From Rufibacter sp. XAAS-G3-1 (GTDB taxonomy: Bacteria > Bacteroidota > Bacteroidia > Cytophagales > Hymenobacteraceae), in assembly GCF_013623775.1 (NCBI RefSeq), contig NZ_JABFAM010000012.1, forward strand, positions 62,001 through 126,000: a DNA stretch of 64,000 nucleotides, written 5' to 3'. The position numbers were made by a program, and so were the translations under genes. The notes under the pieces were generated by a model. It was not told where the DNA came from and searched no databases. It saw only the letters and a program-made list of their open reading frames with translations. This document shows, piece by piece, positions 26,827 to 34,743 of this stretch (the first letter of the stretch is position 1; each line of letters opens with the position of its first letter).

Positions 26827-26945
26827 GCCGAAACCGGGTAAATTGAATTCCGGTAGAGATCAGGCGCCGCCTTGTCCCGGGCACGCATTGCTTCCTGCCA
26901 CTTTTTTTCCTGCAAGGGCAGGCATCATCCTTCCTTTTGCCCGGC

Positions 26946-26981
26946 GTTTAAGGGCTAATTTCGGGAAAACAGGCGCAAAAC
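26946..26981. repeat. 36-nt hairpin element, copy 5
   Basis: GTTTAAGGGCTAATTT on the left, AAAACAGGCGCAAAAC on the right; four bases before the perfect inverted repeat at 26986. Confidence 0.7.
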
Positions 26982-26985
26982 GGAG

Positions 26986-27018
26986 AACCCTGTGAGGTCT
27001 CCAAGACCTCACAGGGTT
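26986..27018. repeat. Perfect 15-bp inverted repeat
   Basis: AACCCTGTGAGGTCT, three bases, then AGACCTCACAGGGTT. No T run follows on either strand, so it looks like a repeat element and not a terminator. Confidence 0.75.
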
Positions 27019-27077
27019 GGATTCTACTGGCGCGAGACTCCAGACTAGCCGGGAACCACCGGCAGGATGGCGGAACA
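27018..27077 (-). repeat. Repeat B, partial copy in reverse orientation
   Basis: The reverse complement shows the left end of repeat B (CCGGTGGTTCCCGG, then GGAGTCTCGCGCCAG), with the middle deleted relative to the copies at 44806-44961 and 58610-58765. Confidence 0.55.
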
Positions 27078-27112
27078 TGAATTATCTTACCAGATGTGAA
27101 GAATGGTGGCTG

Positions 27113-27145
27113 TTTCTAGGAATGGGCACCATTTTTATATCTTTG
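27113..27145 (+). promoter_or_regulatory. Promoter of fabD
   Basis: TATCTTTG at 27138-27145 is an exact -7 element. A TTTC at 27113-27116, 21 bp upstream, is a one-mismatch -33 element. A transcript would start near 27152 and carry hairpin copy 6 in its leader. Confidence 0.5.
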
Positions 27146-27169
27146 CGCTTATTGAACTCCAAACGAACG

Positions 27170-27205
27170 GTTTTTAGCCTGTTTTTCAGAAATCGGGCTG
27201 AAAAC
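27170..27205. repeat. 36-nt hairpin element, copy 6 (in the fabD leader)
   Basis: GTTTTTAGCCTGTTTT on the left, GGGCTGAAAAC on the right. It lies 20 nt before the fabD start and downstream of the predicted promoter, so it would fold in the mRNA leader. Confidence 0.75.
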
Positions 27206-27224
27206 AACACTAATACGTTAACGC

Positions 27225-28100
27225 ATGAAAGCATATGTTTTTCCGGGCCAGGGCGCTCAGTTTGTAGGAATGGGCAAAGACCTGTATGAGCAACACCAGG
27301 CGGCCAAAGACCTTTTTGAAAGAGCCAATGAGATTCTGGGGTTCCGCATCACAGACATCATGTTCTCCGGAACGGAAGAACAGTTAAAAGAAACCAAAGT
27401 CACGCAACCGGCTATCTTCCTGCACTCGGTGATTCAGGCGGCGGTGGCCGAAGATTTTACCCCGGAGATGGTAGCCGGACACTCTCTGGGAGAATTCTCT
27501 GCCTTGGTAGCAAACAAAGTGCTGGCTTTTGAAGATGCGCTACGGTTGGTGTCTAAAAGAGCCTTGGCCATGCAGGCGGCCTGCGAAGAACAGCCTTCTA
27601 CCATGGCGGCCATTTTAGGCTTGGAAGACGAAAAAGTAGAGCAAATCTGCGCGGAGATTCCTGAGGTGGTGGTAGCGGCCAATTACAACTGCCCTGGTCA
27701 ATTGGTGATCTCGGGGTCTGTAGCCGGGGTAGAAGAAGCTTGCGAGCGCATGAAGGCAGCCGGGGCCAAGCGGGCTTTGGTGCTTCCGGTAGGCGGGGCG
27801 TTCCATTCGCCGTTGATGAAATCGGCGGAGGCCGAGTTGGAGGAGGCGATTATGAATACAAAGTTCCGGAAAGGAATCTGTCCGGTGTACCAAAACGTAG
27901 ATGCTAGACCGCACCTTGACCCGCAGGAAATTCAGCAGAACCTCATCAAGCAGTTGACCGCCCCCGTGCGCTGGACGCAGTCTGTGCAGCAGATGCTTGC
28001 CGACGGAGCCACGCTGTTCATGGAGTGTGGGCCCGGCAAAGTGCTACAGGGCTTGGTGAAAAAGATAGACAAAACCGCCGAAGTAGGGCAGGTAAGCTAA
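27225..28100 (+). CDS. fabD: Malonyl-CoA:ACP transacylase FabD
   Basis: Cytoplasmic enzyme that loads malonyl groups from CoA onto acyl carrier protein for fatty-acid elongation. The 291-residue protein starts with VFPGQGAQFVGMGKDL. The nucleophile is Ser87 in GHSLGE, and the catalytic His lies in GGAFHSPLM near residue 196. A conserved Gln is present in the FPGQGAQ loop. Length is typical. It is a single gene; no other fab genes lie next to it, so it is probably regulated on its own, possibly with an effect of the leader hairpin at 27170-27205. Confidence 0.95.
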   Translation: MKAYVFPGQGAQFVGMGKDLYEQHQAAKDLFERANEILGFRITDIMFSGTEEQLKETKVTQPAIFLHSVIQAAVAEDFTPEMVAGHSLGEFSALVANKVLAFEDALRLVSKRALAMQAACEEQPSTMAAILGLEDEKVEQICAEIPEVVVAANYNCPGQLVISGSVAGVEEACERMKAAGAKRALVLPVGGAFHSPLMKSAEAELEEAIMNTKFRKGICPVYQNVDARPHLDPQEIQQNLIKQLTAPVRWTQSVQQMLADGATLFMECGPGKVLQGLVKKIDKTAEVGQVS

Positions 28101-28143
28101 ACAGAACGCCGGAACAAATTTAGTTAGTAAGCACCTTTTGTAG

Positions 28144-30051
28144 ATGGGGCACATGCAGCAGTTATTCAAACAGAAAATGCCCAGACAACTGGTGTTTGGG
28201 ATAGATATCTGTTTATGTGCCCTGTCTTTTTTTATCGCGTACCTGCTGCGCTTTAATTTCGACCTGAGAAAGTACACCGAGCTGTCGGTGACCCAGATGC
28301 TGCCGATTGTGCTGGCCGTGCGGGCCGCCGCCTTTTATTACGGCAGAACCTACGCCGGCATTCTCCGCTACACCAGCCTGGAAGACCTCCGCAAATTGTT
28401 TCTTGCCCTTACCGCCAGTTCTTTCCTGTTGGTTATGGCGCAGCTGGTGTACAACAAAGTCTTCGGGTTCCAGAATTTTATTCCCATCTCGGTTCTCCTG
28501 ATTGATTATCTGGGCTGCATTCTGGCCCTGTCTCTGTTTAGGGGCTGGACTAAGATTGTGCACTATGAGTGGAGCCATGCCAGTTCCCACAAGGTGAACG
28601 TCGTGATTTTCGGGGCCGGTGAGGTAGGGAGCATCACCCTGGAAACGCTGCAGCAGGACATGGGAACCTACTACCATTTCGTTTCCTTTCTGGACGATGA
28701 TGCCCGCAAACAGAATCTGGTCATCAACGGGGTTCCCATTCAACGCCCGGCCCAGGACTTGGTCAATCAGCTTACCAATTTGCACATTGATTTGCTTATT
28801 GTGGCGGTGCAGCAGCTTCCTATTGCCAGAAGAAGGCAGCTGGTGGATGCGTGTCTGAATGCGGGTGTGCAGGTGCTGGTAGTGCCGCCCGTCTATAAAT
28901 GGATCAACGGCGAACTCAGCTTTAAACAGATCAGGGAAGTACGCATTGAAGATGTGTTAGGCCGCCCCTCTGAAGAGATTGATTCTCCCTTGTTGCACCG
29001 TGAACTCCAGAACCGAACCATTCTGGTCACCGGGGCGGCGGGCTCCATTGGCAGCGAACTGGTGCGGCAACTCATTAAATTCAAGCCCAAACAACTCATT
29101 CTGTTAGATCAGGCCGAGTCTTCCTTGTATGACATGGAGCTGGAACTGACGGAACTCTACGTGAAGCTGAACTTTGAGGTGGTGCTGGGGGATATCTGCA
29201 ACCAAGCCAGAATGGATGCGGTGTTCAGAAGTTTCCGTCCGGAGATGGTGTTCCATTGCGCCGCGTACAAGCACGTACCCGTGATGGAAGAGAACCCGAC
29301 TGAGTCGCTGAACACCAACATAGCGGGCACTAAAATACTGGCAGACTTGGCCGTGAAATACCAGACCCAGAAGTTCGTGCTTCTTTCCACGGACAAAGCG
29401 GTGAACCCCACCAGCGTGATGGGTGCTTCTAAAAGGCTCTGCGAAATGTACGTGCAGGCCATGGATCATTACCTCCGCGATTCTGGAAACAAACGCACCC
29501 GTTTTATCACCACACGTTTCGGGAATGTGTTGGGCAGCACCGGCTCGGTTATCCCCCGTTTTCGGAAGCAAATGGAGGAGGGCGGCCCTTTAACCGTGAC
29601 CCACCCAGATATTTCCCGTTTCTTCATGTCCATCAGGGAAGCCTGCCAGTTGGTATTGGAGGCCGCTGCCATGGGAACCGGTGGCGAAATCTACATTTTT
29701 GACATGGGCGATTCCATCAAGATTGTAGACTTGGCCAAGAAAATGATCAAGCTCTCCGGCTTAACCCTGGGCAAAGACATTCAACTGATTTATACCGGTC
29801 TGCGCCCCGGCGAGAAACTGGAAGAAGAACTTTTCCACGAAAATGAATCGGTGCAGACCACGGCGCACCCTAAAATAAGACTTGCCAACCTGCCTAGCGC
29901 GCACAGCGAAAAAGTACTCCAGGAGATTCAGGTGCTCATTGATTTGTTTACCTCGCAAAACAACGTGGAGGTGATCAAGAAAATGAAACAGTTGGTGCCG
30001 GAGTATGTGAGTCAGAATTCGGTGTATCAGAAGTTTGATGTAAGAAAGTAA
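28144..30051 (+). CDS. Membrane-bound nucleotide-sugar 4,6-dehydratase (CapD/WbpM/PglF type)
   Basis: 635-residue enzyme that probably converts UDP-GlcNAc to its 4-keto-6-deoxy form, the entry to deoxy-amino sugars of surface glycans. The N-terminal ~130 residues contain four membrane segments. A CoA-binding-like Rossmann domain follows (IFGAGEVGSITLETL near 155). The catalytic SDR domain has the dinucleotide motif TGAAGSIG at 296-303, and STDKAVNPTSVMGASKR, in which Met replaces the usual Tyr, giving the SMK triad known from WbpM-type dehydratases. An alternative ATG lies at 28153. No other glycan genes are adjacent; the glycan locus at 60 kb is distant. Confidence 0.9.
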   Translation: MGHMQQLFKQKMPRQLVFGIDICLCALSFFIAYLLRFNFDLRKYTELSVTQMLPIVLAVRAAAFYYGRTYAGILRYTSLEDLRKLFLALTASSFLLVMAQLVYNKVFGFQNFIPISVLLIDYLGCILALSLFRGWTKIVHYEWSHASSHKVNVVIFGAGEVGSITLETLQQDMGTYYHFVSFLDDDARKQNLVINGVPIQRPAQDLVNQLTNLHIDLLIVAVQQLPIARRRQLVDACLNAGVQVLVVPPVYKWINGELSFKQIREVRIEDVLGRPSEEIDSPLLHRELQNRTILVTGAAGSIGSELVRQLIKFKPKQLILLDQAESSLYDMELELTELYVKLNFEVVLGDICNQARMDAVFRSFRPEMVFHCAAYKHVPVMEENPTESLNTNIAGTKILADLAVKYQTQKFVLLSTDKAVNPTSVMGASKRLCEMYVQAMDHYLRDSGNKRTRFITTRFGNVLGSTGSVIPRFRKQMEEGGPLTVTHPDISRFFMSIREACQLVLEAAAMGTGGEIYIFDMGDSIKIVDLAKKMIKLSGLTLGKDIQLIYTGLRPGEKLEEELFHENESVQTTAHPKIRLANLPSAHSEKVLQEIQVLIDLFTSQNNVEVIKKMKQLVPEYVSQNSVYQKFDVRK

Positions 30052-30060
30052 GCGGGCTTT

Positions 30061-30277
30061 GTGCACGCCTTTTGTTTTTGCTGGCGTGGTAGCTGTTTGA
30101 TGCGGTGCCCATATGCTTGGTTGTTGCATGGTTTCCCTCCGTGCGCTCACGGCCGCGAGGCCCCGTCTTCCCCTCGCGCACTGCCCTTTCGGCCTGAGAA
30201 GGTATTCGCTCTTAGCTGATGCCTGTCTATGGCCAAAAGCGAGGCACGCTCAGGAAAGACTGGAAAGGAGAAAGTAG
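30061..30277 (-). repeat. Repeat A, copy 2 (reverse orientation)
   Basis: Palindromic core at 30165-30260, again two 30-nt arms and a 36-nt loop. The outer 9 bases on the right are less well conserved (CAGGAAAGAC). It lies between the convergent dehydratase and folK genes. Loop sequence differs from copy 1 while its length is kept. Confidence 0.8.
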
Positions 30278-30554
30278 CAATAGCTATATCTGTCAGTTCA
30301 GTACTTCTGCTTCTAAACTTCTGCCTTCTAAAACAGATACTCCCCTTTGAAGGGGGGCGAAGGGGGATGTTTACACCTGTCGGTCACACGCATTTCTACA
30401 ACAGCACCTCCCTCCGCAAAACCGCCTGCTCAAAAGACCTCGCAGCGTCTTCAGACCTGCGAGCGTCTGTGCCAATGACGTTTCCCGCCTCTTTTTCTAA
30501 AATCAGCCTCAAATGTCCAAATAGACATATTCTCTCAACCATTCAATCTCTCAT
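30278..30554. other. Spacer between repeat A copy 2 and folK
   Basis: No gene. It contains a C/G-rich inverted piece (CTCCCCTTTGAAGGGGG near 30341) and about 30402-30480 the right half of repeat B (AAAAGACCTCGCAG ... CTGCGAGCGTCTGTGCCAAT), which runs directly into hairpin copy 7. Confidence 0.6.
30480..30515. repeat. 36-nt hairpin element, copy 7 (degenerate)
   Basis: GTTTCCCGCCTCTTTTT then AAAATCAGCCTCAAATG. It joins the right end of a partial repeat B, as copy 16 also does. Confidence 0.5.
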
Positions 30555-31040
30555 TCACTCACTAAACTCCTTCACTTCCAGTTCATCCGGGCACTCTGCC
30601 AATAGTTCTGCAATAGTTTTCTGGAGAACTGGATGAATAAATTCAGGTGCTACTTCAGCCAAGGGCGTTAACGTGAACCGCCGAAGATGTAGCTGCGGAT
30701 GGGGAAGATGCAGGTGCGGGGTTTCAAGTATCTCTTGGCCATAAAACAGCAAGTCAATGTCAATGACCCTGGCCCCCCAACGCTCTTTCCTGATGCGCCC
30801 CAGTTCCTGTTCAATCTGTTGGGTAAGGGCCAGCACAACCTTGGGCGAGAGACTGGTGTCAAATACCAGGACTTGGTTCAGAAACGAAGGTTGATTGGTA
30901 AGGCCCCAGGCGGCGGTTTCGTAGAATTTTGATTTTAGGGCTGTTTTCCCGAAAACAGCCGCTAAACGGGTAGTGGCTTCGGTTAAATAGAAAACCCGGT
31001 CGCCCAGGTTACTGCCCAGCAATACGTAGAGTTTTGGCAT
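30555..31040 (-). CDS. folK: 2-amino-4-hydroxy-6-hydroxymethyldihydropteridine diphosphokinase
   Basis: Folate pathway kinase that transfers pyrophosphate from ATP to hydroxymethyl-dihydropterin. The 161-residue protein has the N-terminal YVLLGSNLGDR motif and the signature RWGARVIDIDLLFYG near 95-109 that binds ATP and magnesium. The segment LAAVFGKTALKSK near residues 26-38 is encoded by a 36-nt hairpin element (30931-30967), an unusual origin for coding sequence. The start codon overlaps the stop of the upstream hydrolase gene by one base, so the two are co-transcribed. Confidence 0.93.
   Translation of the reverse strand: MPKLYVLLGSNLGDRVFYLTEATTRLAAVFGKTALKSKFYETAAWGLTNQPSFLNQVLVFDTSLSPKVVLALTQQIEQELGRIRKERWGARVIDIDLLFYGQEILETPHLHLPHPQLHLRRFTLTPLAEVAPEFIHPVLQKTIAELLAECPDELEVKEFSE
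30931..30967. repeat. 36-nt hairpin element, copy 8, inside folK
   Basis: GATTTTAGGGCTGTTTTC then GAAAACAGCCGCTAAAC. Thirty-seven bases long, in frame with folK. It is the only copy seen inside a coding region, and its arms pair well. Confidence 0.75.
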
Positions 31041-31897
31041 TACAGACGCTCCAGGGCTTGCTGGAAGAAGTGGATGGTTTTATCTGCCGCGGCTTTGGCC
31101 AAGGCCGGAAGTTTGGGCTGGGCATACGGATGGCGACCGCCGAAGGAGTGGTCGCCTTCTGGGAGCAGGTACAATTCGGCGAAGGGATTGAGGGCGTGCA
31201 GGTCATGGGCCATCTGTACCGGCAGCGTCTCGTCTTTCTCGCCGTGCAGAATGAGCAGCGGAATGCTTAGTTTCTCTACGGCCTTCGGAATGTCTAACCG
31301 GTTTCTGTTCGCCTGGAAATTCTCTGCCAACTGGTAATACAGCGGCATCTGTTGGCCGGTGCGAACGTTGGAGATGTACTGCACGCCGTCCTGTTTCCAG
31401 CGTTCCATCACCTCGGGTGACCACCGTTGGTCTATGTCACTGATGGCCGACCACGTGGCTACGCCGGTGACGTGGGCGGCTTCGGCGGCTTTCAACAGCA
31501 CCAATCCGCCGCCCCGGCTGTGGCCAATCAGGAAAATGTAGTCTGCGTTGAGTTCTTCCGCCGGAATCTCAGCCGGGCTGTTTTTCAGATACTCCAGCAG
31601 CGTGCCTACATCGTCTAGCTCAATGCAGAAGTTGTTGTTCCCGAAGGCTTCCAGATTGGTGAGGTCAGTGCCGTCTGGTTCCACGCCGTTGTGCGAAAGG
31701 TTGAGTTTCACGAACACAAACCCGTGCCGGGCAAAATAGTCGGCGAGCAGGTTGAAATGGCCCCAATCCTTGAACCCTTTGAACCCATGCACAAACACCA
31801 CCACCGGTTTGGGGTGCCCGTCTGCCAGCCATCTGGCATCTACCGCGAAGTCCCGGCCGTGCGGGGAGGAGAGAAGAAAGTCTGCCCGTTGTATCAT
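31040..31897 (-). CDS. Alpha/beta hydrolase (dienelactone-hydrolase-like)
   Basis: 285-residue predicted cytoplasmic serine hydrolase of unknown substrate. It has the oxyanion region VVFVHGFKGFKDWG, the nucleophile elbow GHSRGG, an Asp in HGEKDETLPV and a His in EGDHSFGG, so the catalytic triad is complete. The start is taken as the ATG at 31897 (MIQRADFLLSSPHG): the reading frame stays open for 64 codons further upstream, but that part runs through the mobile-like element at 31942-32105 and is not expected to be translated. Its stop overlaps the folK start by one base. Confidence 0.87.
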   Translation of the reverse strand: MIQRADFLLSSPHGRDFAVDARWLADGHPKPVVVFVHGFKGFKDWGHFNLLADYFARHGFVFVKLNLSHNGVEPDGTDLTNLEAFGNNNFCIELDDVGTLLEYLKNSPAEIPAEELNADYIFLIGHSRGGGLVLLKAAEAAHVTGVATWSAISDIDQRWSPEVMERWKQDGVQYISNVRTGQQMPLYYQLAENFQANRNRLDIPKAVEKLSIPLLILHGEKDETLPVQMAHDLHALNPFAELYLLPEGDHSFGGRHPYAQPKLPALAKAAADKTIHFFQQALERL

Positions 31898-31941
31898 AAG
31901 CGCAAATATCTTAAAAAAGGCAGGAAAGTAATGCGGGAATA

Positions 31942-32105
31942 AGAGCATGTTTAAATTTTGGATTCGTAAGCGAAAATGGTAAGAGTAAGGTTCTGCGGAA
32001 GTGGTTTTAGAGCCTCGTAGCAGCGCTACGAAGGTGAGAAAAGCGCGAACGCAGGTTCTTGCTATGGCCATTTGCAGCACGAAGGACAAAGTTTAAACAT
32101 GCTCT
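31942..32105. mobile_element. MITE-like element C1 with 14-bp terminal inverted repeats
   Basis: Perfect ends AGAGCATGTTTAAA (31942-31955) and TTTAAACATGCTCT (32092-32105) enclose 136 bp without a transposase. It sits in the divergent spacer between the hydrolase and the polyprenyl synthase genes. Two short relatives, C2 and C3, lie at 42707 and 45395. No clear target-site duplication was identified. Confidence 0.75.
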
Positions 32106-32168
32106 AAGAGTAAAACCAGAATCGGCGTTTGGTTCTGAGGGCGCATCCTCGTAATATTGCGAACCAAG

Positions 32169-33146
32169 ATGAGTAGCCCTTTAGACCAGATACAGGCCCC
32201 GATTGCCGTAGAGATGCAGGAATTCGAAAAGAAATTCCGTCAGTCTATGCAATCAAACGTGCTGCTGCTGGATAAAATCATGGGCTACATTGTGAAACGG
32301 AAGGGGAAGCAGATGCGCCCCATGTTCGTTTTCTTCATGGCCAAGCTCATTCAGGAGCAAATCCCGGACGCCACGTACCGGGGCGCTGCCCTCATTGAAC
32401 TGCTGCACACCGCCACCCTGGTGCACGACGACGTGGTAGACGACTCCAACTACCGCCGCGGTTTCTTCTCCGTTAATGCCCTCTGGAAAAACAAAATTGC
32501 CGTGCTGGTAGGTGATTACCTGCTTTCCAAAGGCCTGCTGCTTTCCCTCAATAATGATGATTTCGGGTTACTAAAGATTGTGAGCAACGCCGTGCGCGAG
32601 ATGAGCGAAGGCGAGTTGTTGCAGATGGAAAAAGCCCGCCGCCTGGACATTACCGAGGCCGTGTATTTTGACATCATTCGGCAGAAAACCGCCTCCCTCA
32701 TTGCTTCCTGCTGCGCCGTAGGTGTGTCCTCCGTGGGTGCCGATGTTGAGGTGGTAGAACGGGCACGTTTGTTCGGGGAGAAAGTAGGGCTGGCTTTCCA
32801 GATTAAAGACGATTTATTTGATTACGGCACCGCCGAAATTGGCAAGCCCGTGGGCATTGACATCAAAGAGAAGAAGATGACGCTGCCCCTCATCTACGCC
32901 CTTCAGCAAGCCGACTGGCTCACCAAACGCCGCGTCATCTACAACGTCAAAAATAACAACGGCAAAGCCGACAAAATCAACGCGGTCATTGACTTCGTAA
33001 AAAAGTCAGGTGGCTTGGAGTACTCCATTCAGTGCATGAACAACCTCCACGCCGAGGCCCTTCAGCTCCTGCACACCTTCCCCGCCTCCCCTTCCCGTGA
33101 CTCGCTGGAGCAACTGATTCGCTATACTATTGAGCGGGAGAAGTAA
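32169..33146 (+). CDS. Polyprenyl diphosphate synthase (long-chain, IspB-like)
   Basis: 325-residue trans-prenyltransferase that condenses isopentenyl diphosphate units onto an allylic primer, probably giving the side chain of menaquinone, which would feed the complex II encoded at 20-23.6 kb. The first aspartate-rich motif is in LVHDDVVDDSNYRRG and the second in QIKDDLFDYG; KRKGKQMRP near residue 45 binds the diphosphate. Chain length cannot be read reliably from sequence. The ATG at 32169 is preferred to an in-frame TTG at 32157. A 36-nt hairpin element follows the stop codon by 10 nt. Confidence 0.9.
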   Translation: MSSPLDQIQAPIAVEMQEFEKKFRQSMQSNVLLLDKIMGYIVKRKGKQMRPMFVFFMAKLIQEQIPDATYRGAALIELLHTATLVHDDVVDDSNYRRGFFSVNALWKNKIAVLVGDYLLSKGLLLSLNNDDFGLLKIVSNAVREMSEGELLQMEKARRLDITEAVYFDIIRQKTASLIASCCAVGVSSVGADVEVVERARLFGEKVGLAFQIKDDLFDYGTAEIGKPVGIDIKEKKMTLPLIYALQQADWLTKRRVIYNVKNNNGKADKINAVIDFVKKSGGLEYSIQCMNNLHAEALQLLHTFPASPSRDSLEQLIRYTIEREK

Positions 33147-33156
33147 TTAGCTTTCC

Positions 33157-33192
33157 GTTTTTGGGCTGATTTTAAGAAAGTAGGCTTAAAAC
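33157..33192. repeat. 36-nt hairpin element, copy 9
   Basis: GTTTTTGGGCTGATTTT on the left, GTAGGCTTAAAAC on the right. It lies between the polyprenyl synthase stop and the AT-rich DUF262 gene, and with copy 10 brackets that gene. Confidence 0.75.
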
Positions 33193-33233
33193 GTATATTG
33201 AAACTTATTCTAAAATCTTATCTAATTAGCAAC

Positions 33234-34610
33234 ATGGAAGATTATCAGCAAACAATAAATAATCTAAAGGTTACTTTGATTCCTGAAACGGAGGAATACT
33301 ATAATCAAGACGACGAGGCACTAGAAATAGAGCAATCACAGAGGAAAATACTTTGGCAAGCAAAAGATTTTTCAATTCGAGAGTTCTTAAGTATGAGACA
33401 GGATGGGGAGCTTGATTTGCAACCAGAATACCAGAGAAATTTTGTTGCCTCTGTTCAAATAGCAAGTAGGCTAATTGAATCTATCCTTTTAGATATTCCA
33501 ATCCCTGTAATATATTTAGCTGAAGACAGGGATGGTACTTTTTCTGTTATTGATGGGCAACAGCGTCTTACATCCTTTGTCTCATTTTTAGATGGTAAAT
33601 TTCCGAATGGAGATGAATTTAAATTAAGTGGGTTAAAAGTTCTAACAGATTTAAATAGGAAAAAATATGAACAGCTTACTAAAGATCAGCAAACAAAAGT
33701 AAAGACTACAACCCTTCATTCAATTATCATAAAGAAGGAATCTAATGAAGATATTAAGTTTGAGATATTTGAGAGGCTTAATACCGGTTCTACAAAATTA
33801 AATGAAGACGAAATTAGGAATACAGTCTATAGAGGAAATTATATAAAGCTTTTGGCGCAGCTAAGTGAAAGTAAATTATTTCATTCGCTTGTGCAAAAAG
33901 ATAACTTTAAGAATAGAATGATTTATAGAGGAATGATTTTAAGGTTTTTGGCACTATCTGAAAAGTCATATATAAATTACAAATCCTCTATGATTCAATT
34001 CTGTAATAAAGAATTAAGAGACAACAGAAATCTTACTCCTGAAAAGGCCCAAGAGTATAAGAATCGTTTCGAACATTGTATCGACCTTGTTAAAACTGTA
34101 TTTGGTAATAATGCTTTCAGGAGATACTTGCCTGGAAATGAGTTTGCAGGAGGCAAATGGGCTCTTACCCAAATCAATATGGCTTTATTTGATTTACAAA
34201 TGGTAGGTTTTGTTAATTATTCCAAAAACTCAATCTTAGCTAACGCAGACGCAATTAGAGAAGGTCTTTTAGACTTAATGATCACTGATACTAAATTCCA
34301 AGAGTTAATTGGGTATAAGACTTCCGATACCGATAACGTAAAAAAGAGGTTTAAAATTTATATGGAATTGTTGGAGAATATAATAGGAGACAAAGGATAC
34401 CAACAAAGAAATTTTCCATACTCGCTGAAGGAGGAGCTTTTCGCTGCAAATCCATATTGCAGTATTTCGAAACAAAAGATTTTGTCAATTGAAGATGCAG
34501 AAGTGGATCATATCATACCCTTTTCGAAAGGAGGAAGAACTGAAAAAGATAATGCTCAATTAGTTTTGCGGTATTTTAATCGTTCTAAAAAAGATAATTA
34601 TTCAAGCTAA
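33234..34610 (+). CDS. DUF262 and HNH endonuclease domain protein (GmrSD-like)
   Basis: 458-residue protein resembling modification-dependent or phage-defence nucleases of the DUF262 group. The N-terminal ParB-like domain has LQPEYQRNF near 62-70 and the nucleotide-binding motif DGQQR at 107-111. The last ~50 residues form an HNH nuclease: Asp425-His426 in DHIIPFSKGG, Asn440 and Asn449. The gene is visibly more AT-rich than its neighbours and stands alone, bracketed by 36-nt hairpins at 33157 and 34651, so recent acquisition is likely. The ATG at 33234 is chosen; a TTG at 33198 is also in frame. Target and trigger are unknown. It has no partner subunit nearby, so it is probably a single-gene system. 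Confidence 0.85.
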   Translation: MEDYQQTINNLKVTLIPETEEYYNQDDEALEIEQSQRKILWQAKDFSIREFLSMRQDGELDLQPEYQRNFVASVQIASRLIESILLDIPIPVIYLAEDRDGTFSVIDGQQRLTSFVSFLDGKFPNGDEFKLSGLKVLTDLNRKKYEQLTKDQQTKVKTTTLHSIIIKKESNEDIKFEIFERLNTGSTKLNEDEIRNTVYRGNYIKLLAQLSESKLFHSLVQKDNFKNRMIYRGMILRFLALSEKSYINYKSSMIQFCNKELRDNRNLTPEKAQEYKNRFEHCIDLVKTVFGNNAFRRYLPGNEFAGGKWALTQINMALFDLQMVGFVNYSKNSILANADAIREGLLDLMITDTKFQELIGYKTSDTDNVKKRFKIYMELLENIIGDKGYQQRNFPYSLKEELFAANPYCSISKQKILSIEDAEVDHIIPFSKGGRTEKDNAQLVLRYFNRSKKDNYSS

Positions 34611-34650
34611 ACATCTCTGCTGAATAAGTTTTATGTATTAAGCTACTTCT

Positions 34651-34686
34651 ATTTTAAGCCTCCTTTCCCAAAAACAGCCCCCAAAC
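34651..34686. repeat. 36-nt hairpin element, copy 10
   Basis: ATTTTAAGCCTCCTTTCC then AAAACAGCCCCCAAAC. It lies 40 nt after the DUF262 gene. Confidence 0.6.
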
Positions 34687-34743
34687 AGAAGTGGCGTAAA
34701 TCTCAAGACCTGCGCCGCTTCTGTTTTAAAGAACTACAAACCT

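Larger units (their letters stand above)
26740..27112. other. Repeat-rich spacer before fabD
   Basis: No gene seen. It holds two 36-nt hairpin elements, a perfect 15-bp inverted repeat and a partial reversed copy of repeat B, packed between the T9SS protein and the fabD promoter. Confidence 0.7.

Noticed and set aside
26986-27018. Perfect inverted repeat as a terminator for the T9SS protein
   Set aside because: No T run follows on either strand and it lies about 250 nt after the stop codon; it looks like a repeat element.
31898-32089. 64-residue N-terminal extension of the alpha/beta hydrolase
   Set aside because: It is encoded by the mobile-like element at 31942-32105; the hydrolase fold starts after the ATG at 31897.
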